Assembly: GCA_932521025.1 (NCBI GenBank)
Contig: OW051473.1
Span: forward strand, 7,130,001-7,194,000
Direction of reading: 5' to 3'
Origin: Oscheius onirici
Lineage: Eukaryota > Nematoda > Chromadorea > Rhabditida > Rhabditidae
DNA length: 64,000 nt
Positions 59,704 through 64,000 of this stretch are shown here, piece by piece. Within the stretch, counting starts at the first letter, position 1. The number at the start of each line of letters is the position of its first letter. The position numbers and the translations under genes were made by a program. The notes under the pieces were generated by a model. The model saw nothing but the letters and a program-made list of their open reading frames with translations. It was not told where the DNA came from and did not search any database.

Positions 59704-62700
59704 ATTATGGTGTGGATGCGGTGATTCACTAGGATTCGATAAGCTGAAAACAGTTTCCGTTGTTTGGTTTTTCGGGATTAGTGGAGAGGACACTGCTTGT
59801 TTATGAAAAGAGAGAAGGACACATGAATATTCGAGTAAGGGAAAGAGACCCTGCACCAGATGAAAAAAGAGCCGCCGAAAACAATATTTGTGTGAGAACC
59901 GTGCACGTGCCGAACATCTGCGTGAATGAAAAAGAGGAACGGGAACGGTTTTTACGAGGGCAGGCTATGTTTGCATGAGCTGGTAAGGTAAGCCCTCCCT
60001 CTTCTTCAAAATTAAATCGATCGGAGATTTGTTCCGGAACAGTGTGTATCGAGAGAGCTCCGCAACAAAAACTTATCTGCTTGCACTTATCAAGAGTAGC
60101 TTCCCCTTTTGCCAGAGAGATTGCAACATTGCTGCTATATTAAGCTCACTCTCGAAGAAATGGCGACGTAAAGTGTTCGCTCTGTTTTCGAAAGAACAAC
60201 TGTCACTGCAAAAACGTCATGAAACGGGGGCATAAAAAAGAGTCTCCAACCTCATCGATTGTCTTGAGAGTTCCCTTGAAAACGCCCCCTTCAGGCGACA
60301 ACAAGAAAACAACAAAAAAATGCAAAATTGTCACAATTTGCGGTAGAGGGAAGATCGAGGCTATGTGACAAATCTGAATTGCATGTGGATTTTGGTGTGG
60401 GTGTTTGTTGGGCCTCGAGGGCTGTTTCAGATATTAACGGCGCAATCGATGACTCTCTTTCTCGGGCGATCAACTGGACAAAAAATACCTTTTAGGTAAG
60501 AGGAAGGTCAACACGGGTATCTCAAAGTTTTTGGCACAATGTTGCCATAAAGGCCAACTAAAAATAGAAAATATGAGCGAAAACTTCTATGTGGAAAGTG
60601 AAATTTTCTTCGAGAAGATATAGAGAGCGACATTCAAATATCCACTTTTCCCGAACCGTCCGGAGAAGTGGACTTTCAAATGGCGCGCCTAAAAAGGGCA
60701 GACGAGAGACACGCGCCGCCGCTGCTGGGAAACACCCCGCGCTGCAGAGAGACGGCTCACAAACAACAGCATCATAGCCCCATCTAAAACGGGCGTTCTT
60801 CCAGCGGCCCAAACAAAAAACTCATTAACGAGAATTACTTTTGTTCCTTAAAAATGACGAAAGAAACACAGAAGGTTGAAGAACAAGTTAGGTTTGTGGC
60901 CTTGAGGACCACAGCGATTTAGTTGCCAGCGCCCACACGACGATAATTTTGCCAATGTACTTCAATTGTAGTGGAAATTTCGGGAGGAGTCGATAGTGTG
61001 GAGGAATGAAACCTCGTTTTGTTGCTTGTCGCCGCTCAAAATGGGTTTTTAAATTACTGGCGAAATCAGCAGCTAGTCATTGCTTTCTCGGAATTAGCAA
61101 AAAAAGCGGCGGCGTTTTTAAGGTTCATGAGATCGCAGCGGGAAAGAAAAGTGTGAAGTGGACAGCAGTTTTTCGAATACTGTCATCCATCTTAACATCG
61201 ACCAGCGATGGGTGGAGAAAGGCCATAAAGGCTGCCGGTTGGGTCGTTTATCTAAGAAATTAATAGCCGAAGGTGGAAAAGGTGACACTCTCATAACGGC
61301 TATCAGAGACAGCGACGCAGACGATTCAATTAATGGTCTAATAATTGGAACAATAAATAGGAAGGGTTCACACACTTGCGGCAGAGGAGACGGATCTCGA
61401 CTTTGATAGCTATTCAATCCAGATGCCACGTGAGAGGGAAGGACACACTCTTCACAGGACTGTAAAGCGAGGCGATAACTTAACAAACAGCCATTAAAAC
61501 AGATGAAGCTTATCTTCTCGTCCTGCAACAATTTTGGGAATTGTGAACACCCCGCCAGCTTGGACATTCCTTACAATTTGCACTTTAGCCTTGAATGTGC
61601 GACGCGAAGAGAAAAGTCTACTCTGTCTTCGTGTGTTACAACGCAAGAAATCAAATACCTGGACGTGTGCTTCCGTCCTGAAAAATTAATGACAACACTG
61701 ATAAGAGAAGGCACACGTCTGAAGGTGCAGAGATAGAAAGTGGCTGTCATCTCTTTCCGTTCCAGCATAAACAACTTTCGGCGGGAAAAATTCCTATTTA
61801 ACGGGACTCGCGCTCCTCTGTCATTGTCCTCCCGCTGATCACCTTTGAACCTTGACAAAATCTCAAAATCTGAGCAAGATTCTAAGTGTTTTCCCAGCAG
61901 TGCGTAGTGTATACACAAACGAGAGGAATCCTAGGCCACACGTGTCGTCGGGATGAGGCGCCAGTGACGCCTCTAAATCTACCCAGAATAATGTATACTT
62001 AGAGCAAAGTGGTTGCTTGTCATGTGTCTTTCTGGCGCCAGACCATCGTCAAATAGTTGAAATAAAAAGAGTTCCGGCAGGCCAGACCTAGCAGTCGTGG
62101 AACAACGGGAGGGGACTGAGACGCGCAGAATGTCATGGAGCATGAATCAGACCAGACAGTCTTTTGGCCGGCGGGTGAGCAATTTGCTACATCGAGAAAG
62201 TTCGGGCAGCCCAGAGATGGACACAAACAGCCTCGCTTTCTCACACTGTATCGACCGGGGATCGAAAAATCAATCAACACCCTCGTGTTTTCACAATTCA
62301 ACAGCCTGCTGGCCATAAATACATGTTGATGTATTAACAGTGTTCCGTTTTGCACAAAAGTGCGGGTTATCTTTGGCTTTGTCGCTACTGTTTGCTGTGC
62401 TAGGAACAGCCGAAGATGAAAGTGCTAAAATTACTAGCCGAACAAGTGGGTTCGTGAAGAGAGTGTGTGAGCTGAGTAGAATACAACCACAGACACGTAG
62501 GAGGTAAAAAGAGAAACGGAGAGCATGCTGTGAGAGAGAACATGTGTCGCGAGGGCAGCCGACAACTAAGAGCTGCAAATCATTCGCTCTTCGCGCCAAT
62601 ATTCGAATAGATGCTTATCGATGTAATGATCATCCTCAGGCGCCGGTCTGTTTGCAAATATGGAAGCCCCCGACAAGGTCTTTTGATAGTCGGGAAGAGA

Positions 62701-64000
62701 CAGAAACAATGACCAGCTGCCACTTTTCACGCAATCTCACTTTCAACGATCGATCACGGACCATCATTTTTGCGAAAAAAAAATCGATGGTCAAATATCT
62801 GAAAGAAGTAGAGGAAAAAATCTTGGGCGCGACCTGTACCAAAAGAAAGGTTTTAGGCGAAAGGGGGAGCATTGTTTGCGCAAGCCCATGTTGGCGCTAA
62901 CCGAGTTTCGAAACGTTCCAAAAACCAGGTGTTGGCAGCAGGCGAGAGAGTTGTTGCTAAACCGGACAGGAGCGTCAAACAACGGGCCATTTAATTGAAT
63001 CTAAACGACTCTCTTCAGTTCTGTTTCTTTCAAATAGGCTTGATTAGACCTCATGCTATTTCCTGCACAAGCCAAGATAAGTTTTAGAGGGTCATGTGCG
63101 GGGAAAACGTCGCTCTGTCGTGTTATATTACTTGTTGGTTTCGTTAGCAGAAAAAAGAGTCACATGGTGGTTGAGCGGACACCGAGATGGTTTGGGCATC
63201 GTCGATCGGGCAACCAATATGGATGCGGAAAAAGAGGGAAAGTTTAAAAAAAAAGCGTTGGAGAAGCATTTTCCAGATGCAGGACTAACCGATCCAGCTC
63301 AACTGCGATGCGTCAAACAGCTCGTCCTGCTAAGATTCCAGAGCACACGTCCATCGTTAGAGCACACAGAGAAAAGCTCAATACAAACGGTCATTTTGAC
63401 TTCAAAACCTCTTTGGTTGATTAGACTTTTATACTGGAAGCGACAGCTACTTATAACGGAACACATGTTGCAGCGACTAGCAAAAACAAGAACACTTCAG
63501 AAAAACTTTGATTGATAGATTGAGCACCTCATGATCTTTTACGAGCCTGTCTTCCTCACCTATGATGAGGGAAATATTCTCTTACACCCCTTCAGTCTGC
63601 CGATCATCGTGGCAGCTGTAAGACTAGCGAAAACACAACGACTCACAGTGAGTAGGAAAAGCACCTGAATTTGATAACAATACATAGCAAAACATGAGTA
63701 AAATTTTAATTGTTTCCTTGTGGAACGCCTTGATGTAAGACAATTTTAGATTTTTCCAGTTTTAACACAAAAAAATCCAACAGGTGCAATCCTCCAAACA
63801 CAGTGAAATTATGTGTACACGTGATGTCATTCCGAGTGCAATATGTGCAATGTGGGCGAAAAAGTTTACGGTGTTTCTTATTTATTCGACAAGTTTTAAA
63901 AGTTTTCTTTTACTACAGAACACAGATTCTCGGCTGAAAAACTCACCAGTGAGCAGCGAGCGCGGTTCGGCGGATTGAGAGGGCGGGCGAGGGTCGAGAT
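59704..64000. other. Long region without a supported gene
   Basis: About 4.3 kb to the window edge. Many short open frames on both strands, none with protein-family pattern or splice context. It may hold the promoter and 5' UTR exons of the giant gene. A TTTTCAG acceptor lies at about 59744 on the minus strand before the chosen start. GC-rich patches near 60640-60760 and at the right edge look promoter-like. No tRNA or rRNA seen by eye. Confidence 0.4.

Noticed and set aside
63096-63515. 139-codon plus-strand frame near the right edge
   Set aside because: No family pattern, no splice signals, mixed composition; likely chance.

Overview
The window looks like nuclear DNA of a nematode. Genes are cut by many very short introns (often 35-50 nt) with GT starts and a strong TTTTCAG-type 3' end. 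In at least nine genes such an acceptor sits 0-14 nt before the ATG, as expected for spliced-leader trans-splicing. Gene families also fit: a SID-1/ChUP-type protein, an LGC anion channel, a nematode-style Ly6/ET secreted protein and NLP/CNC-like glycine-rich peptides. The gene style resembles chromadorean (Rhabditida-like) nematodes; I cannot name the species.

Layout. 0.6-7.5 kb: a divergent pair, an MBOAT7-type acyltransferase (-) and a PRELI-CRAL/TRIO-GOLD SEC14-like protein (+). 7.5-11 kb: no gene seen. 11-17 kb: a RASD-like small GTPase (+), a tetraspanin (-) and a small four-helix membrane protein (-) whose exon is split by a 1.43 kb foldback transposon with 9-bp target duplications. 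17-22 kb: a GPI-anchor-type cysteine-rich protein, a LITAF-domain protein and a Cys-loop anion channel (all +). 22-32 kb (-): a SID-1/ChUP family protein and a long DENN-domain gene; three small secreted-peptide genes lie on the + strand inside what may be one of its introns. 32-40.5 kb: sparse, with two MITE-like palindromes, an unidentified single-pass membrane protein (+) and a BRMS1/Sds3-like subunit (-). 40.5-47.5 kb: a membrane-anchored globin (+), an I-BAR/SH3 protein (-) and MOCS1 for molybdenum cofactor synthesis (+). 47.9-59.7 kb (-): a giant, low-complexity, many-exon gene. 59.7-64 kb: no supported gene.

Standout points: tandem splice acceptors 7 nt apart in MOCS1 that would switch between a MOCS1A ending in Gly-Gly and a MOCS1A-MOCS1B fusion; arrays of an LDFLDF motif and of a Lys-rich 20-mer in the giant protein; a pair of Gly-rich peptides sharing a TVIEKTVI tail; the foldback element inside an exon; and a RASD-like GTPase lacking the switch II glycine. 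Several genes touch membranes and lipids (MBOAT7, SEC14L, DENN, I-BAR, LITAF, tetraspanin, SID-1/ChUP), but they are on mixed strands and I see no sign that they form one pathway or operon.
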